DNA of 64,000 nucleotides from Collinsella tanakaei (GCF_021531055.1 NZ_JADYTL010000006.1:62001-126000), one strand, 5' to 3'; positions 22,835 to 31,798 are shown, counted from the stretch's first letter. Notes: generated by a model from the sequence alone, not told the origin. Numbers and translations: made by a program.

Positions 22835-24423
22835 CCGGTTGCAGAACCTCCCGGTCGCAAGCGCTCCGACGCCCGATAGCGCGTTGCTCGCGCGCGCCCC
22901 GTCTTAACGAGCGCGCCCTCGTCAACCATCCCGTTGATGACCTTGAGCGCCGTATCGCGCCCGACACCGAGTGCCTCCTGCACCTCCTCGCGGGAAAACG
23001 ACTCGCGCTCACGTGCAAATGAGACAAGGAACCGCTCGATGCGAGAGGACTCACCGTATAGCGGTCCGATCCGTCGCGGGACAGGCGCATCCTCCGCAGA
23101 CGCATGATCCATCTGCTCGACACGAACGCCTGGTAACCCGGACCCCACTGCCTGATTCGATGCCATCGCGTTTTGCCTCCGAGCGATTTCCGCGCGTTCG
23201 ACGCACGCGCGATCGTACGCGGCCTTCACGCGCACCGGAAGCGCATCCATAGCATCGAGCTCCTCGAACGCCTCCTGACCGCCGCGTAAATCGGGTCCGT
23301 CGTTTCGCGTCAAACTCAGATGCTGGTTGCGCGCCGTATTGATATTGGGCAACACGAGCGAGAAGAACGAGCCCTCAGCCTCGATACCAGCCTGCAATCG
23401 CTCTTGTTCGTAGAGCTTCCAGATCTTCGGTAGGCCGGAACCGTATGCCTCGACCTCGCCTAAACGATGGAACAGCGCAAGCAGGGCGGGATTACGCGGA
23501 GACGACTCGCGCGTTATCGCCTGCCGTTCGGTGATACCGAACAACGTGCCGAACGATGTGAACGAAAGCTCCGTCCGATACATCTTGACAAGTGTGGGAA
23601 CGTGGGCGCTCTCGTCGTAATCGCGATGGATGATCGCGTTGAGCAGCCCCTCGCGCAGGGCATCGTCGGGATAGTCACGTTGATCGATGCGTGTCTCGCT
23701 GGGAAAGTACGAGCGCGTGTTGTTCGCCAGACGCAAGAATCTCAGGGCATCCTCGAACTGCCGGAGCACCGATCCTTCGCACTCCAACCGATCCAAAAAC
23801 TCGGTACCGGCGTCATCGTTGAACACGGCACACTTCAACCCATAGGGATTCTGATCGGAAACGAGCAACGCGAGATTGGAGTAGAACCCGTCGCGCGCAT
23901 AGAATCCGAGCGAGCGGTAGCGTTCCTCGGAAAAATCCACATGATGGGACCGGAAAAACGCCGCCGCTTCCTCGAACGTCAGCTCCTGCAGCGGCGCATG
24001 GCGCGTCTCGAACATATCGCCATCCGCCTCACGGATCATGCGACGTATATCGCGCCGACCCATCGGCACGGTGGCCGGCCCCAAGCGCGTGAAGACGCCT
24101 GAGGGCACCAAACCTTTCGCGGCAAGGTAGTACGGCTTCTCGTCTCCCGCCTCAACGTTCACGAGGATGATGCGCTTGCCGTCGAGCTCGATCGGTTCGA
24201 TATGCACGAACTGCGCGAGCCCGAGACAGACCGCGTCGCGAACGAGGTTCGACACCCTCAGCATCTCGCCATCGATATCGTCGATGCCGATCACCCGACC
24301 GAAATCGTCGATACCGACGTATATATTACCGCCCGTTCCGTTTGCGAAGGCGATGACGGTCTTGACGATACGATCGGTGATCGCACGTTTGAACTCGATA
24401 CGCTCCGTCTCTTTGAATTCCAT
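22831..24423 (-). CDS. AlbA_2/Schlafen-type ATP-binding regulator
   Basis: A 530-residue protein. The N-terminal AlbA_2 domain shows ETERIEFKRAI, FANGTGGNIYVGIDDFGRV and MGRRDIRRMIREAD. The middle has the HATPase_c_4-like segments LREGLLNAIIHRDYDE, ELSFTSFGTLFG and GSGLPKIWKLYE. The last 80 residues hold a winged-helix (SREEVQEALGVGRDTALKVI). Members are mostly putative DNA- or RNA-binding regulators, some in phage defence or stress islands. GGGAAGAGG precedes the ATG at 24423. A perfect 8-6-8 dyad in its promoter suggests autoregulation. Confidence 0.82.
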   Translation of the reverse strand: MEFKETERIEFKRAITDRIVKTVIAFANGTGGNIYVGIDDFGRVIGIDDIDGEMLRVSNLVRDAVCLGLAQFVHIEPIELDGKRIILVNVEAGDEKPYYLAAKGLVPSGVFTRLGPATVPMGRRDIRRMIREADGDMFETRHAPLQELTFEEAAAFFRSHHVDFSEERYRSLGFYARDGFYSNLALLVSDQNPYGLKCAVFNDDAGTEFLDRLECEGSVLRQFEDALRFLRLANNTRSYFPSETRIDQRDYPDDALREGLLNAIIHRDYDESAHVPTLVKMYRTELSFTSFGTLFGITERQAITRESSPRNPALLALFHRLGEVEAYGSGLPKIWKLYEQERLQAGIEAEGSFFSLVLPNINTARNQHLSLTRNDGPDLRGGQEAFEELDAMDALPVRVKAAYDRACVERAEIARRQNAMASNQAVGSGLPGVRVEQMDHASAEDAPVPRRIGPLYGESSRIERFLVSFARERESFSREEVQEALGVGRDTALKVINGMVDEGALVKTGRARATRYRASERLRPGGSATG

Positions 24424-24439
24424 CGCCGACCTCTTCCCG

Positions 24440-24461
24440 TATCGTCGTATTATCGACGATA
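24440..24461. promoter_or_regulatory. 8-6-8 dyad upstream of the AlbA_2 regulator gene
   Basis: TATCGTCG (24440-24447) and CGACGATA (24454-24461) flank TATTAT. A further ATCGACGAC lies at 24471-24479. The site sits 17 bp before the start codon, over the likely promoter, and is a good candidate for binding by the gene's own product. Confidence 0.55.
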
Positions 24462-24524
24462 CTATCATACATCGACGACCTCAGCATGAGGGGCCTTCAC
24501 GTCGGTTTCGGTGGACGGCACCCC

Positions 24525-24555
24525 CGACAAGAATGAACCCGGCCCCATCTTGTCG
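24525..24555. repeat. Stem-loop with CGACAAGA arms (second copy)
   Basis: CGACAAGA (24525-24532) pairs with TCTTGTCG (24548-24555). The stem equals that of the element at 6656-6686 and the loop AACCCGGCCCC is similar. It abuts the folB stop codon, just as the first copy abuts the hypD stop. Confidence 0.6.
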
Positions 24556-24556
24556 C

Positions 24557-25051
24557 TTATCGTGTGCGCTCGATCTCGACGGCGACCGTCGCGAGCGGCA
24601 AACCGATGGGCGCCCAGGGCTTCTCGATGCGCACGCGCACGCCCATGAGCGCGTCGTAGCACGCAAGAAGCTGCGCCGCCACGCCCTCGGCTGCGGCCTC
24701 GATGAGCTTGAACGTATGCTCGCGCAGGTACGCGTCGACGTCGTGGCACACCTTGCCGTAGTCGATCGACGCTGTCAGATCGTCGCGGCGACCGGCGGTG
24801 TGCAGATCCGCGTAGAGCGTGAGCGACACGACGAATTTCTGGCCGAGCGCATTCTCCTCGGCGTACACGCCGTGATTCGCGAAAACCTCCAGCCGCTCGA
24901 TCTGGATCTTATCGGCGCGCGACAGGTCCTCATGCGTCACGTGCGCAAGCGCGGTGCGCGTGGACGGCAGGCCCGCTTCGCGACACGCGAGCTCGGCGCC
25001 CTCGACGGGCGTGGCGTTTTCCGGTAGATGCTTCTGATGCTTTTTGCCCAT
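24557..25051 (-). CDS. folB: Dihydroneopterin aldolase with N-terminal extension
   Basis: The C-terminal 118 residues are FolB: DKIQIERLEVFANHGVYAEE (with the catalytic-type His and Glu), TASIDYGKV, KLIEAAAEGVAAQLL and VRIEKPWAPI. It makes 6-hydroxymethyl-dihydropterin for folate. About 46 residues precede the domain (MGKKHQKHLPENATPVEGA and on), unusual for FolB and without recognisable motif. The ATG at 25051 is the first with any ribosome-site-like sequence. It is third in a folE, HD-protein, folB operon; folK and folP are not in the window. Confidence 0.9.
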   Translation of the reverse strand: MGKKHQKHLPENATPVEGAELACREAGLPSTRTALAHVTHEDLSRADKIQIERLEVFANHGVYAEENALGQKFVVSLTLYADLHTAGRRDDLTASIDYGKVCHDVDAYLREHTFKLIEAAAEGVAAQLLACYDALMGVRVRIEKPWAPIGLPLATVAVEIERTR

Positions 25052-25098
25052 GGCGAATCGTCTCCCTCGTGGGAAAGCGGAGACCACCCCGTTTCCCG

Positions 25099-25596
25099 TC
25101 ACACGCAGATGGTGAGGTTCTGCTGCTCCTCGGGCCAGTTGCATTCGGGACGCACGGGACAGGCGAAGCATGGGCGCGACAGCTTGTCGGCCCGATACAG
25201 CAGGCGCGCAAGCGGCGTCACCGCGTCCGTCCCGTCGCGATGCGCGCCGATGGCATCCGCGATGAGCTCCTGCTCCGCATCCGAAAATGCACAGCCGTCA
25301 TCTACCGTACCCATAATCTCGCGTGCGATGCGCACGCCGGCGATATCGTGCGGCTCCTCCATCTCGTACTGCGCCGCGCGGCCGATGTCGTGCAGCAGAG
25401 CCGTGGCATAGACGACGTCGCGGGACAGCCCGGCGGTCAAGCCCTCCTCCCATGCGGCGATCCACATGATGCGCGCCGCATCGAGCAGGTGCATCAGGTC
25501 ATGTCGGCAAAAGCGACGATCGCGCTCGAGTTTTTCGATGCGGATGAGTTGTTCTCGATATACGGGATGCCGCCAGATGGCGTCGACACGTGGCAT
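25099..25596 (-). CDS. HD-domain phosphohydrolase
   Basis: A 165-residue HD-superfamily protein: FCRHDLMHLLDAARIM, ATALLHDIGRAAQYE, and a later AIGAHRDG give the metal-binding His/Asp set. The C-terminus has CFACPVRPECNW, a possible extra metal knot. Placed between folE and folB on one strand, it could remove phosphate from dihydroneopterin triphosphate, a step without a known enzyme in many bacteria. That role is inference only. ATG at 25596 is used; a GTG at 25638 overlapping the folE stop is an alternative. Confidence 0.78.
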   Translation of the reverse strand: MPRVDAIWRHPVYREQLIRIEKLERDRRFCRHDLMHLLDAARIMWIAAWEEGLTAGLSRDVVYATALLHDIGRAAQYEMEEPHDIAGVRIAREIMGTVDDGCAFSDAEQELIADAIGAHRDGTDAVTPLARLLYRADKLSRPCFACPVRPECNWPEEQQNLTICV

Positions 25597-25637
25597 GTCG
25601 AGGGCGATCGATGCACCGCACTCCGCGAGCTTTTCCA

Positions 25638-26198
25638 CTACGCACGCCCCAACATGCGGAAGAAACGCTCCTCGAGCGCCGGATCCTCCTCGAAGGCTCC
25701 ACGACGGGCGCACGTGGCGGTTATCGTCCCCGGCTTTTGCACGCCGCGCATCGTCATGCACATGTGCTCGGCCTCGATGGACACGATGGCACCCGTGCAG
25801 CCGAGGTCGGCCATCAACGCATCGGCGATCTGGGCGGTCAGGCGCTCCTGCAACTGCAGCCGGCGCGCGAACACCTCGACGGTGCGCGCCAACTTGGACA
25901 GGCCCGCCACGCGGCCGTCGGGGATGTAGCCGATCGCCACCTTGCCGTAAAAGGGCAGCAGATGGTGTTCGCAGAGGGAATAGAACGTGATATCGCGCTC
26001 GACAACCAAATCGTTCGCATCCACGGCGAACGTTTTGGACAGGTGCGTCGAGGCCTGCTGGTCCATGCCGCCGGCGAGCTCGGTGTACATGCGCGCCACG
26101 CGGGTCGGGGTCTCGACGAGCCCCTCACGGTCCGGGTCCTCGCCGATGCCCTCGAGCAACAGGCGAACCGCTCGCTCCACCTTTTCCTGATCGACCAT
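25638..26198 (-). CDS. folE: GTP cyclohydrolase I
   Basis: A 186-residue FolE1 enzyme converting GTP to dihydroneopterin triphosphate. Motifs: [15 protein letters not shown], zinc-site [40 protein letters not shown] and [23 protein letters not shown] lies 5 nt before the ATG at 26198; the longer open frame upstream is not part of the protein. It leads the folate operon. Confidence 0.95.
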   Translation of the reverse strand: MVDQEKVERAVRLLLEGIGEDPDREGLVETPTRVARMYTELAGGMDQQASTHLSKTFAVDANDLVVERDITFYSLCEHHLLPFYGKVAIGYIPDGRVAGLSKLARTVEVFARRLQLQERLTAQIADALMADLGCTGAIVSIEAEHMCMTMRGVQKPGTITATCARRGAFEEDPALEERFFRMLGRA

Positions 26199-26265
26199 GA
26201 ACCCTCCCGAACAAACGCGTATCGTGCCCGCTATCGTACCATGCGAAATATCGTCAGACGTATTT

Positions 26266-26847
26266 TCACATGCTGTGGGTTGCGTAGACCTCCTCGTCGC
26301 GCCACAGGCGCACCGCCTTATCGAGCGACACGCCCTGCTCGGCGGCCGCGGCACGCGTGGCGTTGAGGTCGATGATGCGCTGGTTGGACGACCCATGGAA
26401 GCGCAGCGTGATGTCGTAGAGCTCTTGCACCCACGGCCCGTCGACCAGGATGTCGATGCATTCGAGCAGGCGGTCGGTCACCTCGGTATGGTGCCGCCCG
26501 CCGGGCATGAGCTCGTCGAGCGTGTCGCCGGTAAAGCACCAGATCGTCTTGCCGCACCCGCGCGGGAACCGCGCGCGCACGCGCTCGACGAAATCCACGA
26601 GCCCCACCTGGTTCCGCGGCTCCATGGGCTCGCCGCCCAGCAGCGTGAGGCCGTCCACGTAGGCAGGCGACAGGCTCTCGATGATCTTGTCCTCGACTTC
26701 GCGCGTGAGGGGCTCACCCGCCTCGAAGCTCCACGCCCCGGAGTTGAAGCACCCCGGACATCCGCGTGTGCAACCGGAGACGAACAGCGTGGTGCGGATG
26801 CCCTCGCCGTTGGCGATATCGAAATACTTGATTTCAGCGTAGTTCAC
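26266..26847 (-). CDS. nrdG: Anaerobic ribonucleotide reductase activating protein
   Basis: A 193-residue radical SAM activase that installs the glycyl radical on NrdD. It starts [20 protein letters not shown] and has the cluster motif [12 protein letters not shown], followed by [14 protein letters not shown] at 26847 is chosen: it follows GAGGGG by 8 nt and gives the usual N-terminus. It lies about 100 bp downstream of nrdD on the same strand, the gap filled by two palindromes. Confidence 0.93.
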   Translation of the reverse strand: MNYAEIKYFDIANGEGIRTTLFVSGCTRGCPGCFNSGAWSFEAGEPLTREVEDKIIESLSPAYVDGLTLLGGEPMEPRNQVGLVDFVERVRARFPRGCGKTIWCFTGDTLDELMPGGRHHTEVTDRLLECIDILVDGPWVQELYDITLRFHGSSNQRIIDLNATRAAAAEQGVSLDKAVRLWRDEEVYATHSM

Positions 26848-26874
26848 GCGAACAACCCCTCGCAAGCGCGAGAC

Positions 26875-26949
26875 GGGAAAATAGGGACTGTCCCCATTTT
26901 CCCGCCGTGGTTATCGAAGTGGGAAAATAGGGACTGTCCCTATTTTCCC
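26875..26949. repeat. Two GGGAAAATAGGGAC palindromes between nrdD and nrdG
   Basis: The copy at 26921-26949 is a perfect dyad with 14-nt arms (GGGAAAATAGGGAC and its complement) around one base. The copy at 26875-26903 differs by one base in the right arm. They are spaced 46 bp apart. As they sit between two genes needed in unequal amounts, they may act as a partial terminator or RNA-processing site. Confidence 0.75.
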
Positions 26950-26954
26950 GTCGA

Positions 26955-29177
26955 TTACAGGTGCAGGACGCGGTCGCGAATCTCCTCGGTACGACCCTGG
27001 TTCCAGAACTGGGTGCCGATGTAGCCGCAGGTGCGGCGCGCCACGTTGAGCTTCTCCTGATCGCGGTTGCCGCAGTTGGGGCACTCCCACACGAGCTTGC
27101 CGTCGTCCTCCACGATCTTGATCTCGCCGTCGTAGCCGCACACCTGGCAGTAGTCGCTCTTGGTGTTGAGCTCGGCGTACATGATGTTGTCGTAGATGTA
27201 CTGCATGACGCGGATGACCGCCTTGAGGTTGTCCTGCATGTTGGGCACCTCGACGTAGGAGATGGCGCCGCCGGGCGATAGCTGCTGGAACTCGCTTTCG
27301 AACTTGAGCTTGTCGAACGCGTCGATCTCCTCGGTCACGTGCACGTGGTAGCTGTTGGTGATGTAGCCCTTGTCCGTCACACCGGGGATGATGCCGAAGC
27401 GGCGCTGCAGGCACTTGGCGAACTTGTAGGTGGTGGACTCGAGCGGCGTGCCGTACAGCGAGAAGTCGATGTCGCTTTCGGCCTTCCACTCGGCACATTT
27501 GTCGTTCATATGCTGCATGACCGCGAGCGCGAAGCCCTTGCCGTGCTCGTCGGTATGGCTCGCGCCGGTCATGTACTTAACGCACTCGTAGAGACCCGCA
27601 TATCCCAAGCTGATGGTGGAGTACCCGCCGTAGAGCAGCTTGTCGATGGTCTCGCCCTTGTCCAGACGCGCCAGCGCGCCGTACTGCCACAGGATCGGCG
27701 CGGCGTCGGAAAGCGTGCCCTTGAGGCGGTTGTGACGGCACATGAGGGCCTTGTGGCACAGCTCCAGGCGCTCGTCGAAGATCTCCCAGAAACGCCGCTC
27801 GTCGCGATGGGACGAGCAGGCCACGTCCACCAGATTGATGGTCACCACGCCCTGGTTGAAACGGCCGTAGTACTTGGGCTTGCCGGGCTCGTAGTTCTTG
27901 GCACGCGCCACGTTGTCGAAGCCGTTGCCCGAGCGGTCGGGCGTGAGGAAGCTGCGGCACCCCATACAGGTGTAGCAATCGCCGTTGCCCTCGGTCTCGC
28001 CCTTGGACAGCTTGAACTTGCGCATCATCTTCTCGGAGATGTAGTCGGGCACCATGCGCTTGGCGGTGCACTTCGCGGCGAGCTGCGTGAGGTAGAAGTA
28101 CGGCGAGCCCTCGGTGACGTTGTCCTCCTCGAGCACGTAGATGAGCTTGGGGAAGGCGGGGGTGATCCACACGCCGGCCTCGTTCTTCACGCCCTCGTAG
28201 CGCTGGCGCAGCGTCTCCTCGATGATCATGGCCAGATCGCGCTTCTCCGCCTCGGAGCGCGCCTCGTTGAGGTACATGAACACGGTCACGAACGGCGCCT
28301 GACCGTTGGTGGTCATGAGCGTGACGACCTGGTACTGGATGGTCTGGACGCCGCGGCGGATCTCGTCGCGCAGGCGATCCTCGACCACGTCGGCGATCTT
28401 GTCGGCGGAGGCGTCGACGCCGAGCTCCTCGAGCTCGCGCTCCACCTGGCCGCGGATCTTCTGACGCGAGACCTCGACGAAGGGCGCGAGGTGCGTCAGC
28501 GAGATGGACTGGCCGCCGTACTGGCAGGAGGCCACCTGGGCGATGATCTGCGTGGCGATGTTGCAGGCGGTCGAGAAGCTGTGCGGGCGCTCGATGAGCG
28601 TGCCCGAGATCACGGTGCCGTTCTGCAGCATGTCCTCGAGGTTCACCAGGTCGCAGTTGTGCATGTGCTGCGCGAAGTAATCCGAGTCGTGGAAGTGGAT
28701 GAGGCCCTCGTTGTGCGCCTCGACCACGTCGTGCGGCAGCAACACGCGCTGCGTGAGGTCCTTGGAGACCTCGCCGGCCATGTAATCGCGCTGCACGGAG
28801 TTGACGGTCGGGTTCTTGTTGGAGTTCTCCTGCTTGACCTCTTCGTTGTTGCACTCGATGAGCGACAGGATCTTGTCGTCGGTGGTGTTCTTGGTGCGCT
28901 TCAGGCTCTGCACGTAACGGTAGATGATGTAATGACGCGCCACCTCGAAGTGGTCGAGCGCCATGATCTCGTCCTCGACGAGGTCCTGGATCTCCTCGAC
29001 CGACACGGTATGGCCGGCGTTCTCGCAGGCCTCCGCGACGTTTTGGGACGCGAAGACGATCTCGCGCTCCGTCATGCGGTCATGCTCGTCCACCTCGCGG
29101 TTGGCGCCGCGGATGGCATTCGAGATCTTCTCGATGTCGAATGCGACCTCGGTGCCGTTGCGCTTGATGATCTTCAT
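26955..29177 (-). CDS. nrdD: Anaerobic ribonucleoside-triphosphate reductase (class III)
   Basis: A 740-residue glycyl radical enzyme that makes deoxynucleotides without oxygen. The first 90 residues are an ATP-cone (IIKRNGTEVAFDIEKISNAI). The body has THLAPFVEVSRQKI, TCMGCRSFL and CSSHRDERRF. The C-terminus has the zinc knuckle CQVCGYDG/CPNCGN and the radical loop RTCGYIGTQFWNQGRTEEI. GAGAGGAC precedes the ATG. Candidate NrdR boxes lie 120-170 bp upstream. The oxygen-labile class III enzyme fits an obligate anaerobe. Confidence 0.97.
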   Translation of the reverse strand: MKIIKRNGTEVAFDIEKISNAIRGANREVDEHDRMTEREIVFASQNVAEACENAGHTVSVEEIQDLVEDEIMALDHFEVARHYIIYRYVQSLKRTKNTTDDKILSLIECNNEEVKQENSNKNPTVNSVQRDYMAGEVSKDLTQRVLLPHDVVEAHNEGLIHFHDSDYFAQHMHNCDLVNLEDMLQNGTVISGTLIERPHSFSTACNIATQIIAQVASCQYGGQSISLTHLAPFVEVSRQKIRGQVERELEELGVDASADKIADVVEDRLRDEIRRGVQTIQYQVVTLMTTNGQAPFVTVFMYLNEARSEAEKRDLAMIIEETLRQRYEGVKNEAGVWITPAFPKLIYVLEEDNVTEGSPYFYLTQLAAKCTAKRMVPDYISEKMMRKFKLSKGETEGNGDCYTCMGCRSFLTPDRSGNGFDNVARAKNYEPGKPKYYGRFNQGVVTINLVDVACSSHRDERRFWEIFDERLELCHKALMCRHNRLKGTLSDAAPILWQYGALARLDKGETIDKLLYGGYSTISLGYAGLYECVKYMTGASHTDEHGKGFALAVMQHMNDKCAEWKAESDIDFSLYGTPLESTTYKFAKCLQRRFGIIPGVTDKGYITNSYHVHVTEEIDAFDKLKFESEFQQLSPGGAISYVEVPNMQDNLKAVIRVMQYIYDNIMYAELNTKSDYCQVCGYDGEIKIVEDDGKLVWECPNCGNRDQEKLNVARRTCGYIGTQFWNQGRTEEIRDRVLHL

Positions 29178-29297
29178 GCGAAAGTCCTCTCGACCCAGTT
29201 GCGTTCGTGTGGCGTCGCCGCTCGCCGCAAAGGAGCCGAACTCGACTCGGATCCGCTGCGGCGAGCGGCCGCGGATACCAACTATACGTCAGACGGC

Positions 29298-29345
29298 TCA
29301 CAATATGCTGTTTGCTTTTCGAACGGTACCTACTACATCTTGTGT
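29298..29345 (-). promoter_or_regulatory. Tandem NrdR boxes upstream of nrdD
   Basis: Two 16-mers, TCACAATATGCTGTTT (29298-29313) and CTACTACATCTTGTGT (29330-29345), each match the published NrdR consensus ACACWATATATWGTGT at about 12 of 16 positions. Their starts are 32 bp apart, three helical turns, the usual NrdR spacing. The rest of the 442-bp interval (29178-29619) shows no other clear feature. Confidence 0.6.
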
Positions 29346-29619
29346 TTACGCAGGTCACGACTCATGTGTTTTTTTCCGAAGGCAAAGCATTCGTTGAGCC
29401 GGCGCGAAGCCCGTCGAGACCGCACGCCCCTGACCAGCAGCTCGGTCATCGGGGCCCTTCGGCGGCCCGTGCAGAAAATCCATAAGCCCGCGAAGAACAC
29501 ATTCGGTAAACGGGTCTTGACCAAGATGTTGTGGATGGACGCCTCGGATATGGAACGCGCCCGCGCGTCCGTCGGCGCGCGCCGCGGTACAATACTTACT
29601 TCATGAGAAGGAGACCGCT

Positions 29620-30798
29620 ATGACCGAATGGCTTGTGAGGCGCTTCGTGCGCGACTGGACCGACACGGCGAGCCCCGCCGTCCGCACCCGCTACGGACAG
29701 TTCGCCGGTGTCGTCGGTATCGTATGCAACGTGCTGCTCTGCGTGGCGAAGGGCGCTATCGGGGCGCTTGCCGGCTCCGTCTCCATCGTCGCCGACGCCG
29801 TCAACAACCTCTCGGACGCCGCGAGCAACATCGTGAGCCTGCTGGGCTTCAAGCTCGCCAGCCGTCCCGCCGACCCCGAACATCCCTATGGCCACGGTCG
29901 CTACGAATACCTCGCCGGCCTCGTCGTGGCGGCGCTCGTGCTGGCGATCGGCATCAACCTCGTCGCCTCGTCGATCGAGAAGATCATCCATCCCACACCG
30001 GTCGACTTCAACGGCACCCTCGTGCTCATCCTCGCGCTCTCCATCGCCGTCAAGCTGTGGATGGCCGCCTTCAACCGCACGATCGGCAAGCGCATCGACT
30101 CCGAGACGCTCCAGGCGACCGCCGTCGACTCGCGCAACGACGTCATTTCCACCGCGGCGGTGCTCGCCTCCGCCGCCATCTCGCACGCATTCGGCATCCA
30201 GCTCGACGGCATCGCGGGTACGGCGGTCGGACTCTTCATCGTCTGGAGCGGCATCGGCCTTGTCCGCGACACCGTCAACCCCCTGCTCGGCCAAGCGCCC
30301 TCACCCGAGCTCGTCGAGCACATCCGCGCCAAGATCATGTCCTACCCCGGCGTGCTGGGCACGCACGATCTCATGGTCCACGACTACGGCCCGGGACGTC
30401 AGTTCGCGAGTGCCCACGTGGAGATGGCGGCGGAGGCCGACCCCATGGAGAGCCATGATCTGATCGACAACATCGAGCAGGACTTCAAAAACGAGGATGG
30501 CCTGATCGTCACGCTGCACTACGATCCCATCGTGACCGACGATCCCACCGTCGCCGACATGCGCAACTGGATCGACCAGGCGGTCAAGATCATCGATCCG
30601 CGCATCACGATCCACGACCTGCGCTGCGTCCCCGGCCCCACGCACACGAACGTGATCTTCGACTGCGTTCGCCCGACCGACCTGCCGCTTTCCGAGGACG
30701 CGCTCCGCCGCCGCGTGTCGACGATCGTGCGCGACCACTACCCCCGCTCGATCCCCAAGATCACCATCGACGAGAGCTACGTGAGCTCAGAACAGTAA
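29620..30798 (+). CDS. Cation diffusion facilitator, probably Mn(II) exporter
   Basis: A 392-residue CDF protein with six hydrophobic helices and a long cytoplasmic C-terminal domain (VMSYPGVLGTHDLMVHDYG-like region, then a second beta domain). The metal site pairs are N62-x3-D66 in helix 2 (ADAVNNLSDAASN) and D170-x3-D174 in helix 5 (AVDSRNDVIS). The N-D-D-D set has been linked to manganese CDFs such as MntE, unlike H-D or D-D-H-D sets of zinc and iron exporters. AGAAGGAGA precedes the ATG. Confidence 0.88.
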   Translation: MTEWLVRRFVRDWTDTASPAVRTRYGQFAGVVGIVCNVLLCVAKGAIGALAGSVSIVADAVNNLSDAASNIVSLLGFKLASRPADPEHPYGHGRYEYLAGLVVAALVLAIGINLVASSIEKIIHPTPVDFNGTLVLILALSIAVKLWMAAFNRTIGKRIDSETLQATAVDSRNDVISTAAVLASAAISHAFGIQLDGIAGTAVGLFIVWSGIGLVRDTVNPLLGQAPSPELVEHIRAKIMSYPGVLGTHDLMVHDYGPGRQFASAHVEMAAEADPMESHDLIDNIEQDFKNEDGLIVTLHYDPIVTDDPTVADMRNWIDQAVKIIDPRITIHDLRCVPGPTHTNVIFDCVRPTDLPLSEDALRRRVSTIVRDHYPRSIPKITIDESYVSSEQ

Positions 30799-30809
30799 CC
30801 ACGTGGAAA

Positions 30810-30870
30810 ACGTCCGGCACCGCTCCACATCCCACGCTCGCGCGCGGGCACGTGAAGCGGTGCCGGACGT
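30810..30870. terminator. 15-bp stem between converging CDF and PanE-like genes
   Basis: ACGTCCGGCACCGCT (30810-30824) pairs perfectly with AGCGGTGCCGGACGT (30856-30870) over a 31-nt loop. It lies between two converging stop codons and is probably a shared transcript end, though neither side has a strong T-run. Confidence 0.6.
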
Positions 30871-30874
30871 GCTC

Positions 30875-31798
30875 TCACCTCAGGGCGTAGGTCGCCTCGA
30901 TCTCGCGGACGCGCCGGTACAGCCAGCGGTTCTGCGGCACCAGGATGCCGTGGCGCTCGGCCAGGCGGATGATCGTGCCCGCAAACTCCTCCACCTCGCT
31001 CGGCTTCCCGTTGATGCGGTCCTGCGCCATCGAGGGCAGACCCTCGGGCGTGAGCGATTCGAACATCGCGTACATCTGCCCCAGGTCGTTTTCCGTCACG
31101 TCCACGCCCTCCGCGCGCGCCACCGCGAGGGCCTCGCGCATGGCGGCGATCAGGCACCGATGCTCCTCGCTATCCGGCTTGCACACCACGCCGTAATCGC
31201 ATCCGTAGACCATGCACGTCTGGTTGACGCCGACGTTGGACATGAGCTTCGTCCACATGCGATGGCGGATATCCTCCTCGACCACATGCACGATCCCCGC
31301 GCGGTCGAGAAACCCGTCGATCGCCTCGACGATGCCGGGTGCCGTCTGCGGCGCGGCGCCGAAGCGGATCTCGCCCGGATGCGTGTAGGTGAGCTCGCCG
31401 CCGATGAACACCGCGTCCATGCCCTGGGTGACGCTCAGCACCAGATGCTCCCAGCCATAGCGCTCGGCGATGCGCTCCTCGCTCGTCACGCCGTTCAGCA
31501 GCGACATGATCGCCGTATCGGGACCGACCAGGGGCGCCATGGTCTCGATCGCGGCGGCAAGGCCGGTGGCCTTCACGGTCAAGATCACCAGATCGACCGC
31601 GGACGCCTCGCTCGCCGGTACCGTCGCGATCTTGCAGGGCTCGCCGTTGATCGTCACCGCATCGTCCGCATGTCGTGCGAACCGCGCATCGTCCATGACG
31701 AATTCCACGGCATCGGGACCGATGTTGCGCGCGATCTTGCTGCCGTGCAGCAGTCCGACCGCACCCTTGCCGATGATGGCGACGTTCTCGATGGCCAT
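30875..31798 (-). CDS. Ketopantoate reductase family (ApbA/PanE)
   Basis: A 307-residue NADPH oxidoreductase with Rossmann opening NVAIIGKGAVGLLHGSKIA, LVILTVKATGLAAAIE, LLNGVTSEERIAERYG and the C-terminal helical domain with LMSNVGVNQTCMVYG and KPSEVEEFAGTIIRL. GGAGGGG lies just before the ATG at 31798. Whether it makes pantoate or reduces another 2-oxo acid is open, because no panB or panC is present. The upstream frame to 31957 is not supported. Confidence 0.87.
   Translation of the reverse strand: MAIENVAIIGKGAVGLLHGSKIARNIGPDAVEFVMDDARFARHADDAVTINGEPCKIATVPASEASAVDLVILTVKATGLAAAIETMAPLVGPDTAIMSLLNGVTSEERIAERYGWEHLVLSVTQGMDAVFIGGELTYTHPGEIRFGAAPQTAPGIVEAIDGFLDRAGIVHVVEEDIRHRMWTKLMSNVGVNQTCMVYGCDYGVVCKPDSEEHRCLIAAMREALAVARAEGVDVTENDLGQMYAMFESLTPEGLPSMAQDRINGKPSEVEEFAGTIIRLAERHGILVPQNRWLYRRVREIEATYALR

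Noticed and set aside
26875-26949. Insertion-sequence ends between nrdD and nrdG
   Set aside because: The two dyads are direct copies of a short palindrome with no transposase and only 17 bp between them, so they are treated as intergenic repeats.
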